A stretch of DNA of 64,000 nt, taken from assembly GCF_000695625.1 (NCBI RefSeq), contig NZ_JMQI01000030.1, forward strand, positions 62,001 to 126,000, written 5' to 3'. The stretch comes from Amycolatopsis rifamycinica. GTDB taxonomy: Bacteria; Actinomycetota; Actinomycetes; Mycobacteriales; Pseudonocardiaceae. Position numbers and translations under genes: made by a program. Position 1 is the first letter of the stretch, and each line of letters opens with the position of its first letter. Shown here in pieces: positions 1 through 12,836 of this stretch. Under the pieces are notes generated by a model that saw only the letters and a list, made by a program, of their open reading frames with translations, had not been told where the DNA came from and did not search any database.

Positions 1-93
1 AGGTGCGGACAGAGGCGCAAGCTGCCGGCGCGGCCGGGATGGCCGCAGGGCAGGGTGTTCACCACCTCAGTGTCACCCCGCCGCGCAACCGGT

Positions 94-1691
94 TTACCCG
101 GCGCCGAGGTGCGCCAGCCAGCCGCCCTTCGCCGAGATGTCCTCCGCTCCCTCCGTCGCCTCCGGCTCGCAGAGGAAGCCCGGTACCCGCCTGCCGTCGG
201 CCAGTTCCAGCTTGCCGATCGCCAGGGGAGCGGGGATTCCGGCGACGAACTCGCCGAAGCCCTTCGCCGGCAGCTCCCAGACCTCGGCCGCCACGGACAC
301 ACCTCCGGACGCGACCCGCACCAGGCCCGGCTTCGGTGGCGCCGTGTCCAGCGCGTACAGCCGGTACGAAGCCGCCGTCGAGACCGCGGACACGAACCGG
401 CCGCCGCGGGAGGTGAGCTCGTGGTTCAGCGGCTGGCCGCGCAGGTGGGCGCCGACCACCACGATCGGGATGCGCTCGCGGCGCAGTCCGGCCAGCGCCG
501 CCAGCTTCAGGTCGTCGTGCGGGGCGCCGAGGAACATCACGCCGAACGGCCGCCCGGCCACCGTGCCCGCCGGGACCGCCAACGCCGAGAGACCGAACAG
601 GTTGGTCGCGTTGGTGAACCGGCCCAGGCGGGCGTTGACCGCCACCGGGTCCGCCGCGACTTCGGCGAGGGTCGGGTGCTCGGTCGTCGTCGGGAGCAGG
701 ATCGCGTCGACGCCGGCCAGCGCCACCAGTGCTTCCGCGCGCAGGCCCGCCAGGGTGGCCTGGTCGGCGAACAGCCGGTGCGCGGGGATGTCGCGGGCCG
801 GGCCGATGATCGAGCGCACGACCGGGTCGACCGTGTCCGGGTGGGCGTCGATGAACTCGCCGACCGCGGTGTACCGCTCGGCGACGAACGCGCCACCGTA
901 CAACAGCTGCGCCGCCTCCAGGAACGCCGCGATGTCCACAGTGGTCACTTCGGCGCCCGCCGCCGCGTACTCCGCGACGGTCGTCTCGAACGCCTCGGCC
1001 CAGCCGGGAGCCAGCGGGCCCAGCTGGTCGGGGGACGGGACGCCGAGCCGGAACCGTCCCGTCTGGACCTGCGCGGGCTCGGCCAGGCACGTCAGCGCGA
1101 ACGCCGCTTCCTCGACCGTCCGCGCGAACAGCGACACGCAGTCGATGCTCGCGCAGGCGGGCACCACGCCCTCCGTCGGCAGGAGGCCCGGAGTCGGCTT
1201 GAGCCCGACGATCCCGTTGAACGCCGCGGGCACCCGGCCGGAGCCTGCGGTGTCGGTGCCGAGAGCCAGGTCCACGATTCCGAGAGCGACCGCCACGGCC
1301 GACCCCGAGCTGGATCCGCCGGAGACGTAGACCGGGTCCACGGCGTTCCGCACCGCGCCATAGGGGCTGCGCGTCCCGACCAGGCCCGTCGCGAACTGGT
1401 CCAGGTTGGTCGTGCCGAGCACCAGCGCTCCGGCCGCCCGCAGCCGCGCCACCACCGGCGCGTCGGCCTCCGGCTTGTACGCGTAGTCGGGGCAGCCCGC
1501 CGTCGTCGGCAGGCCCGCCACGTCGATGTTGCCCTTGACCGCCACGAGCTTCCCGTACAGCGGCAGCCCGTGTTCCTCCAGCGCCGCCGCCTCGGCCACG
1601 ACGTCGGCTTCCGGCCGGAGGTCGATCCAGATCTCCGGCCGGTCCACCCGCTCGATCCGCCGGTACGCGGCCCGGACCCGTTCCACCGCGC

Positions 1692-1695
<4 letters not shown>
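94..1695 (-). CDS. atzF: Allophanate hydrolase
   Basis: Splits allophanate to ammonia and CO2 as the last step of the urea or carboxyguanidine route, in the cytoplasm. It is an amidase-signature enzyme of 533 aa: catalytic Lys near residue 54 (VAVKGNID), the Gly/Ser-rich signature GGSSSGS near 126-132, and the nucleophile Ser in [11 protein letters not shown] near 152. The C-terminal 100 residues match the separate allophanate hydrolase C-terminal domain. Its GTG start overlaps the TGA of the upstream carboxylase by four bases, so the two are probably translationally coupled. It is the last gene of the operon; the stop is TAA at 94-96. Confidence 0.95.
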
Positions 1696-5221
<3,526 letters not shown>

Positions 5222-5225
<4 letters not shown>

Positions 5226-5857
5226 GCGCCGACTCCCGGGGAGATGACGACCATCCGCACCGGCGTCGGGTCGAAGCCGTTGCACGGGTTGTTGATCTGC
5301 GGGCAGTTCGAGACGAGCACCAGCACGTCGGTCTCCGCGCGCAGCCGGACCTCGAGGCCCGGCGCGGAGATGCCGTCGACGATGCCGAGCGTGCCGTCTT
5401 CCTCGACCGGCACGTTCATGTACCAGTTGACGTTGCTGACCAGGTCGCGCTTGCCCAGGCCCCACTTGGCGCCCTCGATGAGGAAGTTCTCCACGCAGGC
5501 GTGCTGGTGGCGGGTGTGCTGGCCGTAGCGGAGGCTGTTGGACTCCTTGCTGCACGCCCCGCCGATGGTGTCGTGGCGGCCGCAGGTGTCGGCGACGACG
5601 GTCAGCAGCGGAGCGCCTTCCTGGGTGCGCAGGACGCTGCCGGTGGTGAGGAAGATGTTGCCCTGCGCGGCGATCGTCGCGGCCGCGCTGTAGCGCTTCG
5701 ACGTGTCGTTCGCGTCGTAGCAGAGGAAGTCGACGGCCTGGTTGCCGCCGAGGTCGATGATCGCCAGCTCCTGGCCCTGCTGCAGCACCGTCGAATACGG
5801 CGCCCGCGCGGGCACGTCGACGCTCACTTCCAGCTGGGACTCGTAGGCCGTGCTCAT
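5222..5857 (-). CDS. Urea carboxylase-associated protein 2 (DUF1989, carboxyguanidine deiminase subunit)
   Basis: A 211-aa DUF1989 protein of the UAAP2 type. Conserved features include GGNQAVDFLCYDA near 40-50, ADTCGRHDTIGGACS with metal-ligand Cys and His near 90-105, and NCPQINNPCNGFDPTP close to the C-terminus. In bacteria studied so far, the UAAP1/UAAP2 pair forms a carboxyguanidine deiminase that turns carboxyguanidine into allophanate, so it sits logically between the carboxylase and the hydrolase. The ATG at 5857 overlaps the UAAP1 stop (ATGA), and its own TGA overlaps the carboxylase GTG, giving an unbroken coupled run. Confidence 0.9.
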
Positions 5858-6687
5858 GCGATCCCCCGTGCGGTCAGGTAGTCGGCGGTGTTCTCGAACG
5901 CGCGCTGCGCCTCCGGCGTGTGCGTCCACTCCGGACTGTCCGGAGTGGATGGCCGGTCGCGCCAGGCGAGGACTTCCAGGTTGGACACGGTGTAGTCCGG
6001 GCGCGGGTCGACGGGGTGGGCGACGTTGGCGATCAGGACGATCGAGGGGATCTCGATCCGGAGGTCGACGGCCTGGCCCGCGCCCGCGGAGCCGGTGAAT
6101 TCCAGCTCGCCCTCCGGCTGGACCCGCACGCCCTGGAAGAACGACAGGCTCGGCGGCAGGTCCCGCGGCTCCAGGCCGTTCTTCGCCGCGGCGAGGGTGA
6201 ACAGGCCCGTCCCGGCGGGGGAGGGGCCCTGCGGGGAGCCGTCGCCGTACCGCTCCGCGTTTCCGTCCACAGTGGACGTCCCGCACAGTGCGTCGTGGTG
6301 GCCGCTGGAGTCCGCGACGATCGTGGCCAGCACCCGCGCCTGGTCCGACAGCAGCGCCACCGACGGCCCGAGGTAGGCGTTCCACTGCACCTTGACCGTG
6401 TCGGCGACGTTCAGCCGCTCCCACGGCGCCTCGGCGTTGAACAGCAGCAGGTGCGCGCAGGCGTCGCCGTCGACGTCGGTCAGCCGCAGCCGCGTGCCCC
6501 GGGCCAGCACCTTGTGCGTGTACCCGCCGCCGGCCACGGTTTCGGCCCAGGTCAGCGCCTCGGGGGCGACGCCGGCCGGCGGAGCGGGCCAGGTGCTCGC
6601 CGGGATCGACGGCATCGTGTCGACCACGGTGCCGGCCTGGGCGCGGGCGTGGTCGCGCGCTCCGTGGGTCGTCGCGGTGGTGCTCAT
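5854..6687 (-). CDS. Urea carboxylase-associated protein 1 (DUF1989, carboxyguanidine deiminase subunit)
   Basis: A 277-aa DUF1989 protein, the UAAP1 partner of the next gene. It shows the paralogous core: VDGDACAHLLLFNAE near 110-125 and SSGHHDALCGTS near 165-175, aligned with the Cys/His metal site of UAAP2. The pair is expected to form a heteromeric deiminase acting after the carboxylase. The ATG at 6687 lies 12 bases after the permease stop and is preceded by GAGAGGA, a good ribosome site. The N-terminal 45 residues are poorly conserved. Family assignment is firm; the deiminase role comes from characterised homologues. Confidence 0.88.
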   Translation of the reverse strand: MSTTATTHGARDHARAQAGTVVDTMPSIPASTWPAPPAGVAPEALTWAETVAGGGYTHKVLARGTRLRLTDVDGDACAHLLLFNAEAPWERLNVADTVKVQWNAYLGPSVALLSDQARVLATIVADSSGHHDALCGTSTVDGNAERYGDGSPQGPSPAGTGLFTLAAAKNGLEPRDLPPSLSFFQGVRVQPEGELEFTGSAGAGQAVDLRIEIPSIVLIANVAHPVDPRPDYTVSNLEVLAWRDRPSTPDSPEWTHTPEAQRAFENTADYLTARGIA

Positions 6688-6699
6688 GGTCGTCCTCTC

Positions 6700-8169
6700 T
6701 CAGGTCGCGGGTTCGAGGGCGGGAGCGGGGCGCAGCCGCAGCCAGCAGAGCCAGCCGATCACCAGTGCGCCGCCGACGAACTCTATCGGGAACAAGAGCA
6801 TCCAGGGGGAGCCCGAACCCGCGAGGTCGTAGATCTCCGCACGCGGCCAGGCGATGTTCACGATCATGCCGATTCCGTACAGAACCGCTGCGCCGTTCAG
6901 CGCAACACCCCAGCGCCCGAGGGAGAACCGGCCCGGCTCCGGCGGGAAGTCCCCGCGCAGCCGGTTGACCAGCAGCGGGCCGGTGACCAGCAGGTACGCC
7001 AGGTAGACGACGACCACCGACGTCCCGGTGATCGTGCTGAACAGCGTCGGGTTGCCGACGTTGAGCAGCAGCAGCCCGATGGCCAGCGCACCGGACAGCA
7101 GCGCGGGCGCGACCGGCGTCCCGGTGCGCGGGCTCACCCCGGCGAGGCGGGCGGACGCGGGCAGGGCGCCGTCGCGGGCCATGGCGTAGATCAGCCGGAT
7201 CGTCCCGGTCTGGATGGTGAGCGTGCAGACGACGACGGCGACCGCGACGTCGGCGAGGAAGACCCGGCCGAGCGTGTCGCCGAAGACGGCGGTGATCACG
7301 TACGGCAGGCCCCGGCCGGCGAGCTGCCCGTCGGTGAGGCTCGGTGCGGCCATCAGGGCGGTGACGACCACCGCGAGGCCGCCGATCCCGGAGACGAGCA
7401 CGGCACGCAGCACCGCCCGCGGAGCCGTCCGGCGCGCGTCCTTCGTCTCCTCCGCGACCGAGGCGGCGGTGTCGAAGCCGTAGAGGACGTACGCCGCCAT
7501 GAGCGCCGACGCGAGCACGCCGCCGATCCCGGCGCTGGTGCCGGGCGCGTCGTGCAGCACGACCTGCGGACCGCGGACGGCGAACAGGGCCAGCCCGGTG
7601 ATGAGGACGACGACGCCGAGCAGTTCGGCCGCGACGCCGACGTCGTTGATCCGCGCCATCAGCCGGACCCCGCCGGCGTTGACGGCGGTGGTGAAGACGA
7701 GCAGCACGGTGCCGAGCAGCACGGCGTTGGCCGCGCCGGAGGGCGACGTCACCGACGGGTCGCCGCCGACGACCTGGAAGCCGTCCCACACCGACGGCAG
7801 CACGACCTGCAGCGCGATCGCGGCCGCGGCCAGGGCGACGACGCAGCCGAGCAGCATCATCCAGCCGGCGAGCCAGCCGAGAAAGCCCCGGGTCAGCTGT
7901 TTCGCCCACTGGTACACCGAGCCGGCCAGCGGGTAGCGCGCCGCGAGCTCGGCGAAGTTGAGGGCCACCAGCAGCTGGCCGGCCAGGACGACCGGCCAGG
8001 TCCAGAAGAAGAGCGGGCCGCCGAAGGTGTAGCCGAACCCGAAGAGCTGGAAAACGGTGGTGAGGATGGAGACGAAGGAGAAGCCGGCGGCGAAGGCGGA
8101 GAACCCGCCCAGCGACCGGCGGAGTTCCTGGCGGTAGCCGAAGGCGGCGAGTTCGTCGGGTGGCGTCAT
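6700..8169 (-). CDS. APC-superfamily permease of the urea/guanidine operon
   Basis: A 489-aa integral membrane protein with about 12 hydrophobic segments and the APC hallmarks: FAAGFSFVSILTTVF in TM1, GWMMLLGCVVALAAAA, and the charged loop DTAASVAEETKDARRTAPRA after TM5-6. It most resembles amino acid/choline-type transporters that often accompany urea carboxylase genes, so it is probably the importer of the nitrogen substrate (urea, guanidine or a related amine). AAGGAG lies six bases before the ATG. It heads the operon and faces the TetR gene across 175 bases. Confidence 0.88.
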   Translation of the reverse strand: MTPPDELAAFGYRQELRRSLGGFSAFAAGFSFVSILTTVFQLFGFGYTFGGPLFFWTWPVVLAGQLLVALNFAELAARYPLAGSVYQWAKQLTRGFLGWLAGWMMLLGCVVALAAAAIALQVVLPSVWDGFQVVGGDPSVTSPSGAANAVLLGTVLLVFTTAVNAGGVRLMARINDVGVAAELLGVVVLITGLALFAVRGPQVVLHDAPGTSAGIGGVLASALMAAYVLYGFDTAASVAEETKDARRTAPRAVLRAVLVSGIGGLAVVVTALMAAPSLTDGQLAGRGLPYVITAVFGDTLGRVFLADVAVAVVVCTLTIQTGTIRLIYAMARDGALPASARLAGVSPRTGTPVAPALLSGALAIGLLLLNVGNPTLFSTITGTSVVVVYLAYLLVTGPLLVNRLRGDFPPEPGRFSLGRWGVALNGAAVLYGIGMIVNIAWPRAEIYDLAGSGSPWMLLFPIEFVGGALVIGWLCWLRLRPAPALEPAT

Positions 8170-8344
8170 GCGGGCTCCTTGTTTCGGTCGCTTGACAGAA
8201 ATTAGGTTTCCGCGGCGACGCGATGATCTCCGCCGTGTTAGGGGTGCGTTAACGGGGGAATCGACCCGGCGTCAATGACGACACCCGGGCGTAACCGCGC
8301 GTCCGTGCGCGTGCCGGGGCCGGAGACCTGGCAAGATCACGTCC
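8170..8344. promoter_or_regulatory. Divergent promoter region between permease operon and TetR gene
   Basis: This 175-base gap must hold both promoters. An imperfect inverted repeat, GTTA at 8237-8240 and TTAAC at 8249-8253, is a candidate TetR operator. I looked for the conserved core of the guanidine-I (ykkC) riboswitch on the minus strand and did not find it. TTGACA at about 8194 on the plus strand could be a -35 element but no convincing -10 follows. Confidence 0.4.
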
Positions 8345-9010
8345 GTGGGCAACGGGTCGGGGGTCGGCAGGCCGAGGGCGAGCGGAGCGGCGGCGAGCCG
8401 CCCGGACGCGCGCCAAGCGGTGCTCGACGCGGCGGGCGAGCTGTTCACCGGGGCGGGCTACGCGGCCACCACGACCCGGGCGATCGCCGAACGAGCCGGC
8501 CTGCGCCAGGCGTCGCTCTACTACCACTTCCCGGCGAAGGAAGACATCCTCGCGGCGCTGCTGGCGGAGACGGTCCGCCCGTCACTGGCCCTGGCGGCCC
8601 GGCTCGTGGCCGGCGAGGCCCCGGCCGCGGTCCGGCTGTGGGCGCTGGCGTACGCGGACATCGGCCTGCTGGGCGGGGCCCGGCACAACCTCGGCGCGTT
8701 GTACCTGCTCCCGGAGGTCAGCTCGCCCAACCTGGCCCGGTTCCGCACCGAGCGAGCCGAACTGAAGGCGGCTTACGGCCGCTTGGTGGCGGCCGCGGGC
8801 GTGCCACCCGCGGCGGCCGGGATCCGGACGGATCTGGTCTTCGGGCTGGTGGAGAGCATCGCGGTGATCCGCCGCGACGACCCTTCCCTGGACGTCGAAG
8901 CGCATGTGCGGGAGGGGGCCGACGGCGTGGTCCGGCTGCTGGGCACGGGCGAGCCGTCGGATGCCCTGCGCGCCGAGGCACACGAGTTGCTGGCCAGACT
9001 CGCGGAGTGA
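8345..9010 (+). CDS. TetR/AcrR-family transcriptional regulator
   Basis: A 221-aa TetR-type repressor. The N-terminal helix-turn-helix is clear: VLDAAGELFTGAGYAATTTRAIAERAG, then the signature LRQASLYYHFPAKEDIL near residues 55-75. The rest is an all-helical ligand domain. It is divergent from the permease operon, so it most likely controls that operon in response to substrate or nitrogen state; this is inference from position. The GTG at 8345 was chosen because it starts just before the HTH; there is no clear ribosome site, so a leaderless message is possible. Confidence 0.85.
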   Translation: MGNGSGVGRPRASGAAASRPDARQAVLDAAGELFTGAGYAATTTRAIAERAGLRQASLYYHFPAKEDILAALLAETVRPSLALAARLVAGEAPAAVRLWALAYADIGLLGGARHNLGALYLLPEVSSPNLARFRTERAELKAAYGRLVAAAGVPPAAAGIRTDLVFGLVESIAVIRRDDPSLDVEAHVREGADGVVRLLGTGEPSDALRAEAHELLARLAE

Positions 9011-9643
9011 GCGTCGAGCGGCTCCGCGGCGAAATCGCCTGGCTGAGCGCGAAGCTGCACCGCCGTCGCCGCCAGGACGACCTGAAAGCGCTCGAGCTGC
9101 GGGCCGGGATCGCGAAGCGGCTCGCGGAGTTGCGCGGCCCGGGAGCGGAGGCGTGGCTGCGCGCTGGTCGCGGACCGGCCGGGTGGACGAAGCACGGGAG
9201 CTGTTTTCGTCGGTCCGCGCGGCGTACGCGTACGTGCGCGGACCGGACCACGATGCGGTGGTGCACTGCGGGTACGCGATCGCGACGGCGCTGTTCGACG
9301 CGGGCCGGTATGCCCAGGCGATCGACGCCTTCCGGGCGCTGGGCGGCCCGGAGTTCACGGTCGACATCGCCCGCGCCCAGGTGAAGCCGGCGAGGTTCGA
9401 CGAAGCCGAGCAGACGTTGCGCGCGGTCCCACCGCGGCACCGCTGCCGCCGGGGCACCCGGACCTGCTGACCGCACTGGCCACGGTGGCCCGCGTCCACT
9501 TCCGGCGCGGTGAGTGGGCGGAGGCGGTGGCGGCGTACGAGTTCGCGGTGGAGGGCTACGAGGCCGTGCTGGGCCCGGAGCATGCGGGGACGGTCAAGTC
9601 GGCCGCGGCACTGACCGAAGCCCGGGCGGCCGCGGACGGCTGA
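9007..9643 (+). pseudogene. Frameshifted tetratricopeptide-repeat gene
   Basis: A TPR-type reading frame begins at the GTG overlapping the TetR stop (VERLRGEIAWLSAKLHRRRR) but the homologous-looking protein then runs through three frames. Near 9155-9175 it moves to the frame encoding RTGRVDEARELFSSVRAAY and FDAGRYAQAIDAFRALGG, and near 9435-9445 it moves again to the frame encoding PGHPDLLTALATVARVHF, ending at 9643. Each segment carries the alternating Ala/Tyr/Leu pattern of TPR helices. Two successive -1 shifts mean no single product can be made. A decayed gene or two sequencing errors would both explain this. Confidence 0.65.
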
Positions 9644-10772
9644 CTTCCGGGACGCGGCCCTCCCGGCCGTCCAGCAGGTTGCTGATGATCCGGGACAGCT
9701 CGCGCATCGTGCGCATGCCCAGCTGCATCGACTGGGCGCCGACTCGCACCGGGCGGATCGCCGCGCGCAAGGGCGCGTTGATGGCTTCCAGGGGGCGGAT
9801 CTGCGTCAGGAATTCCGTGATCCTGGCTTCGAGGTCCATCAGCCCGGCCAGCATTTCGACGAATTCGTCGTATTCGCGGCGCGCGCGGTCCACCAGGTCC
9901 GGCGTCATGTGCGAGTCCATCAGGCGCATGTAGGAGCGGATCGTCGAATCGGTTTCCGCGACCGTGGTTTCGAACGCGGTGCCGACCTGCTGGATGTTGA
10001 CCGCCATCGGCTTGATCGTGTCGGCCGCGCGCACCACCCGCGCCTTGATCGCTTCGGGGCGCAGCCCGGCGACGTCGCCGGTCAGCTGGCGCATTTCCTC
10101 CGCCAGTTCGTCCAGCGAGTGGCTGATCGCGTCGAACTGCCGCTCCAGCAGTTCGCCGATCTTCGTCAGGTTTTCCTTGTATTCCTGCAGTCCCGGGCCG
10201 TCTTTCGCCGGGGCGAGCCGATCTCCCTTCTTGCACTTCTCGAGCGCCGCCTCCGCCGAGCGGATCGCCTTGATCAGCTTGTCCGCCACCACGTCCATCG
10301 TGCGTCGCCATTCCGGCGTGCCGGCCCCGGCCAGCACCGCGTCCTTGATGTCGACGTATTGGAGTTTCTCGATGATCCGGATGTTGGCGTCGTCGCTCTG
10401 GCCGGTGACGAGCTCGTGCCCCAGCACGAGCAGCGGCAGGATCAGCTGGGTGAGGCCGAGTTCGTTCGCCTTGGCGTAGAAGGCGCTCAGCTCTTCCCGG
10501 CAGGCACCGCTTTCGTAGAAGTAGTTCATCGAAATGACCGGGATGAACACCATCGCGGCGTTCAGCCCGTCCTGGATCTTCGTCCGCCAGTCCTCGCCCC
10601 AGCCGATGCTCTCGCGGTCGACGAACACTTCGATCTTGCGCCCGTGCGCGGACGCGCAGAACTTTTCCAGCGAATTCTTGAGCGGTGTGACGAAATTCAG
10701 GAAACTGTCATCTTCGTGGGTGAAGCTGAGAAAGCATTGCACGGCGGGCTGCTCGGACATGAAATCGGGCAT
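9594..10772 (-). CDS. TIR-domain protein with helical C-terminal region
   Basis: A 392-aa protein. Residues about 12-150 form a TIR domain: CFLSFTHEDD at the first strand, the loop EVFVDRESIGWGEDW, and the NADase-type motif YESGACREEL with a candidate catalytic Glu near 90. Residues 180-392 are predicted long helices with coiled-coil character and no recognised domain. Bacterial TIR proteins often cleave NAD+ in antiphage defence or signalling, so an immune effector is plausible, but there is no obvious sensor partner beside it. Its 3' end overlaps the broken TPR gene by 50 bases. Base composition is somewhat less GC-rich than neighbours, which hints at transfer. Confidence 0.75.
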   Translation of the reverse strand: MPDFMSEQPAVQCFLSFTHEDDSFLNFVTPLKNSLEKFCASAHGRKIEVFVDRESIGWGEDWRTKIQDGLNAAMVFIPVISMNYFYESGACREELSAFYAKANELGLTQLILPLLVLGHELVTGQSDDANIRIIEKLQYVDIKDAVLAGAGTPEWRRTMDVVADKLIKAIRSAEAALEKCKKGDRLAPAKDGPGLQEYKENLTKIGELLERQFDAISHSLDELAEEMRQLTGDVAGLRPEAIKARVVRAADTIKPMAVNIQQVGTAFETTVAETDSTIRSYMRLMDSHMTPDLVDRARREYDEFVEMLAGLMDLEARITEFLTQIRPLEAINAPLRAAIRPVRVGAQSMQLGMRTMRELSRIISNLLDGREGRVPEVSRPRPPGLRSVPRPT

Positions 10773-10893
10773 CGGGAGACCTTCGGGCGACGCGGCGTTT
10801 CCGGCGCAGCCTAGGGGCAGCCGATGACCGGGACCGGACGGTTCCGTGAACTGTCCCGGATCTGTCCGTTCGGGAAGGCGGTGCCCGGGTCCG

Positions 10894-12147
10894 TCAGGAA
10901 GCCGTGGTCTGCAACGCCTTGCTCAGCGCCGCCGCGGTCAGCTCGACCTGCCAGGGTCGGGCGCCGCCCGCGCGCAGGACTTCCGCCACCGTGTCCTCGT
11001 CCGTCTCGGCCGGCGGGCGCCAGCAGGTGCGGCGGACCAGATCCGGCAGCAGCAGGTTCTCCACCGGGAGCCGGCGGTCCTCCGCGATCGCCGTCAGGGC
11101 CGCGCGGGCCGCCGACAAGCGGGCCGCCGCGTCCGGGTCCTTGTCCGCCCAGCGGTTCACCGGGGGCGGGCCGTCCGTCGGCTGGGACGGGGACGGCAGC
11201 TCCGAGGCCGGCAGCGCGCGGGCCGCCTGCAGGTGGCGCAGCCAGCTCGCCGTGTACTTGCGCTGGACGCGGCCGCTGAACACCGGCAGCGCCTGCAGCT
11301 CCTCGACCGTCTTCGGGTCGGCCGTCACGGCGTTGATGATCGCGCTGTCCGGGAGGATGCGGCTCGGCGCGCGGTCGCGTTTGCGGGCCAGCTCGTCGCG
11401 GGCCTGCCACAGCTCGCGGACCGCCGCGAGGCCGCGGGGACTGCGGATCTTGTGGACGCCGGACGTCCGGCGCCACGGCTCGGCGCGCGGGGGCGGCGGC
11501 GGGGCCGTCCGCACGTTCTCGAACTCCTGGCGCGCCCACTCCAGCTTGCCCTGGGCGCCCAGCTCCGCTTCCAGCTTTTCGCGCAGCTGGACGAGCAGCT
11601 CGACGTCGAGAGCGGCGTAGTTCAGCCAGTCGACCGGCAGTGGCCGCTTCGACCAGTCGGCCGCGCTGTGGCCCTTCTCGAGGGTGTACCCCAGCAGCAG
11701 CTCGACCAGCGTGCCCAGCGCGACGCGTTCGTAGCCCGCCAGCCGTCCGGCCAGCTCGGTGTCGAACAGCGCCGCCGGGTGCAGGCCCAGCTCGGCGAGA
11801 CAGGGGAGGTCCTGGGAGGCCGCGTGCAGCACCCACTCCAGGTTGTTCAGGACTTCGCGCAGCGGGGCGAGGTCGTCGGCCAGCGCGATCGGGTCGATCA
11901 GCACCGTGCCGGAACCCTCGCGGCGCAGCTGCACGAGGTAGGCCTTGGGCCAGTAGCGGTAGCCGGACGCGCGTTCGGTGTCGACGGCGACCGCGCCGCT
12001 GCCCGCGGCGAGCTTCGCGCAGGCCTCGGCCAGCGCGGCGGGTTCGGTGATCACCGGGGGCGTGCCCTCGGCGGGTTCGCGTAGCAGCACAGGGCCGCCC
12101 GTGGAGTCGATCTCCATCCCGGTGTCCTCGGCCTCTGCACTTCCCAT
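10894..12147 (-). CDS. rnd: Ribonuclease D with HRDC domain
   Basis: A 417-aa 3'-5' exoribonuclease for tRNA and stable RNA maturation. The DEDD exonuclease domain fills residues about 35-220: AVDTERASGYRYWPKAYLVQL (Asp/Glu pair), LHAASQDLPCL, FDTELAGRLAG, and DWLNYAALDVELL. The HRDC domain lies near 235-310 (KIRSPRGLAAVRELWQARDELA). Gene order DUF3000, response regulator, rnd is conserved in actinomycetes, which supports the call. The ATG at 12147 is the only start upstream of the exonuclease motifs that avoids a long unmatched extension. Confidence 0.93.
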   Translation of the reverse strand: MGSAEAEDTGMEIDSTGGPVLLREPAEGTPPVITEPAALAEACAKLAAGSGAVAVDTERASGYRYWPKAYLVQLRREGSGTVLIDPIALADDLAPLREVLNNLEWVLHAASQDLPCLAELGLHPAALFDTELAGRLAGYERVALGTLVELLLGYTLEKGHSAADWSKRPLPVDWLNYAALDVELLVQLREKLEAELGAQGKLEWARQEFENVRTAPPPPPRAEPWRRTSGVHKIRSPRGLAAVRELWQARDELARKRDRAPSRILPDSAIINAVTADPKTVEELQALPVFSGRVQRKYTASWLRHLQAARALPASELPSPSQPTDGPPPVNRWADKDPDAAARLSAARAALTAIAEDRRLPVENLLLPDLVRRTCWRPPAETDEDTVAEVLRAGGARPWQVELTAAALSKALQTTAS

Positions 12148-12215
12148 GGTTGACGACCCTACGGGACGGGCATACCGCGCCTGGTCTGCCCGCCCCGCAG
12201 GGCTGTTTGCTTGCG

Positions 12216-12836
12216 TCAGCGGATCACGCCGGCTCGCATGGCCAGCGCCACCATCTGGGCCCGGTCGCCCGTGCCGAGCTTGCGCCCGATCCGGGACAGG
12301 TGGGACTTGACGGTGAGGGCGGAGAGCGAAAGCTCCTCGCCGATCTCCTTGTTGGACTGCCCGTCGGCGACCAGCTGCAGCACCTCGACCTCACGAGCGG
12401 ACAGCTCGCGCGGGGTGTTGTCGGTGCCGGCGACGCGGGTTCCGGTGGCCAGCACCGGAGCCACGCTCGGGTCGGCGTAGACGCCGCCCTCGAGCACACG
12501 CCGCACGCCGTCGGTCACCACGACCGGCGACGCGGACTTCAGCAGGTACGCCTGGGCCCCGGCCTGGAAGGCCGAGCGGACCGCGTACGGGTCGTCCGAG
12601 GATGCGAGGACCACCACGCGCGGCCAGCCGTGGCTACGGAGTTCCGTGACCAGCTCGATGCCGCTGCCGTCCGGCAGTCCGAGATCGAGGATCGCCAGGT
12701 CACAAGGCCCGGTGGCCTGTGCTCGCGCCCTCGCCTCGGCCACCGTGGCGGCTTCGTGGACGGTACCCGCACCCATCTGTGCGAGTCTTGCTGCGATTGC
12801 CTCCCTCAACAGCGGGTGGTCATCGACCACCAACAC
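12216..12836 (-). CDS. LuxR/NarL-type response regulator (5' end disrupted)
   Basis: A 206-aa two-component response regulator. The receiver domain has VVDDHPLLREA (acidic pair), phospho-acceptor Asp in LAILDLGLPDGSG near residue 52, and the Lys of AYLLKSA near 104. The NarL-type HTH covers about 140-200 (LSAREVEVLQLVADGQSNKEIGEELSLSALTVKSHL). This open frame begins at a GTG inside the second copy of a 23-bp duplication, with no ribosome site. The natural start is almost certainly the GTG at 12955, which has a strong GGGAGGT site, but that frame is now shifted out. No histidine kinase gene is adjacent. Confidence 0.8.
   Translation of the reverse strand: MLVVDDHPLLREAIAARLAQMGAGTVHEAATVAEARARAQATGPCDLAILDLGLPDGSGIELVTELRSHGWPRVVVLASSDDPYAVRSAFQAGAQAYLLKSASPVVVTDGVRRVLEGGVYADPSVAPVLATGTRVAGTDNTPRELSAREVEVLQLVADGQSNKEIGEELSLSALTVKSHLSRIGRKLGTGDRAQMVALAMRAGVIR

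Noticed and set aside
1-93. Gene at the left edge of the window
   Set aside because: Short open frames only; no motif or ribosome site that supports a gene.
8170-8344. Guanidine-I riboswitch before the permease operon
   Set aside because: The conserved core of the ykkC family was not found on the minus strand.
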